Shown: positions 63,937 to 64,000 of the stretch, piece after piece | Numbering within the stretch: the stretch's first letter is position 1 | Layout of the letters: each line of letters begins with the position of its first letter | Assembly: GCF_030063245.1 (NCBI RefSeq) | Contig: NZ_JASISR010000007.1 | Span: forward strand, 1-64,000 | Direction: 5' to 3' | Length of the DNA: 64,000 nt | Origin: Paenarthrobacter sp. PH39-S1 | GTDB taxonomy: Bacteria; Actinomycetota; Actinomycetes; Actinomycetales; Micrococcaceae | Position numbers and translations under genes: made by a program | The notes under the pieces: model-generated | Seen by the model: only the letters and a program-made list of their open reading frames with translations | The model's database searches: none | What the model was told of the DNA's origin: nothing

Positions 63937-64000
63937 ATGCGATCACGATATGCCGCCGTCTCCGTCCTTGCCGCTGCGGCCCTCATGCTCACGGGGTGCG
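63937..64000 (+). CDS. Lipoprotein, N-terminal end only (partial)
   Basis: The last 64 bases open RSRYAAVSVLAAAALMLTGC after an ATG with GAGAGAAG upstream. This is a lipoprotein signal peptide with the lipobox LTGC. The mature protein lies beyond the window; many such genes encode ABC binding proteins. Confidence 0.7.
   Translation, partial: MRSRYAAVSVLAAAALMLTGC

Overview
The window is high-GC DNA from an actinobacterium of the Micrococcaceae (Arthrobacter-like). The main clues are the 5' end of a 16S rRNA gene at the left edge, with a Micrococcales-style rrn leader, and the gene content (PucR, GntR-FCD, ECF41, DUF3817, many small toxin-antitoxin pairs). No species call is possible from sequence reading alone.

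Layout. 1-1.0 kb: 5' end of a 16S rRNA gene (minus strand) and its leader. 1.0-2.2 kb: a secreted DUF1524-type HNH nuclease lipoprotein with a C-terminal excalibur domain. 2.2-9.4 kb: an amidase, a class III aminotransferase and a CoA-acylating (methyl)malonate-semialdehyde dehydrogenase on the minus strand, divergent from a PucR regulator. These probably serve beta-alanine-type amino acid catabolism and sit among gene remnants. 9.4-11.2 kb: broken genes (LysR, amidase, methyltransferase). 11.2-15 kb: a GlcD-like FAD oxidase, an SDR and an ACS-family transporter, suggesting hydroxy-acid or sugar-acid use. 15.2-22.9 kb: mosaic DNA with a patatin-like protein, an ISL3 remnant, an ArsR/DHFR-like/SRPBCC operon, an ECF41 sigma factor with its AhpD-like partner, recombinase, AraC and VOC remnants, and a MazEF-type pair.

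23.0-30.6 kb: a carbohydrate operon (LacI, ABC binding protein, two permeases, GH130 enzyme, secreted glycosidase-like protein). It is bracketed by two related RelE-type fragments. 30.7-34.7 kb: further toxin-antitoxin genes (RES/Xre and MazEF pairs) and fragments. 35.1-40.3 kb: a hydantoin-type operon (MFS transporter, hydantoin-racemase-like protein, hydantoinase, maleate-isomerase/AMDase-like protein, GntR regulator). The racemase-like protein lacks both catalytic cysteines.

40.9-55.0 kb is the metabolic centrepiece. A CycA-type transporter and a gcvP-gcvT-gcvH-glyA-sdaA-lipA-ppsR-ppsA run diverge from an intergenic region with a tandem glycine riboswitch on each strand. Together they encode glycine import, glycine cleavage, serine formation, serine deamination to pyruvate and pyruvate conversion to PEP, plus the lipoyl synthase that GcvH needs and the regulator of PEP synthase.

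55.4-60.6 kb is a dense toxin-antitoxin and possible defence island: a GIY-YIG-like protein, RelE/Phd, TacT/TacA, RES/Xre and a membrane-anchored coiled-coil HNH nuclease. The HNH gene has a nonsense codon right after its best start site. The right end holds a luciferase-like monooxygenase (a broken paralogue lies 2 kb away), a DUF3817 membrane protein, a TetR regulator with clustered operators, a repeat-rich non-coding stretch and the start of a lipoprotein gene.
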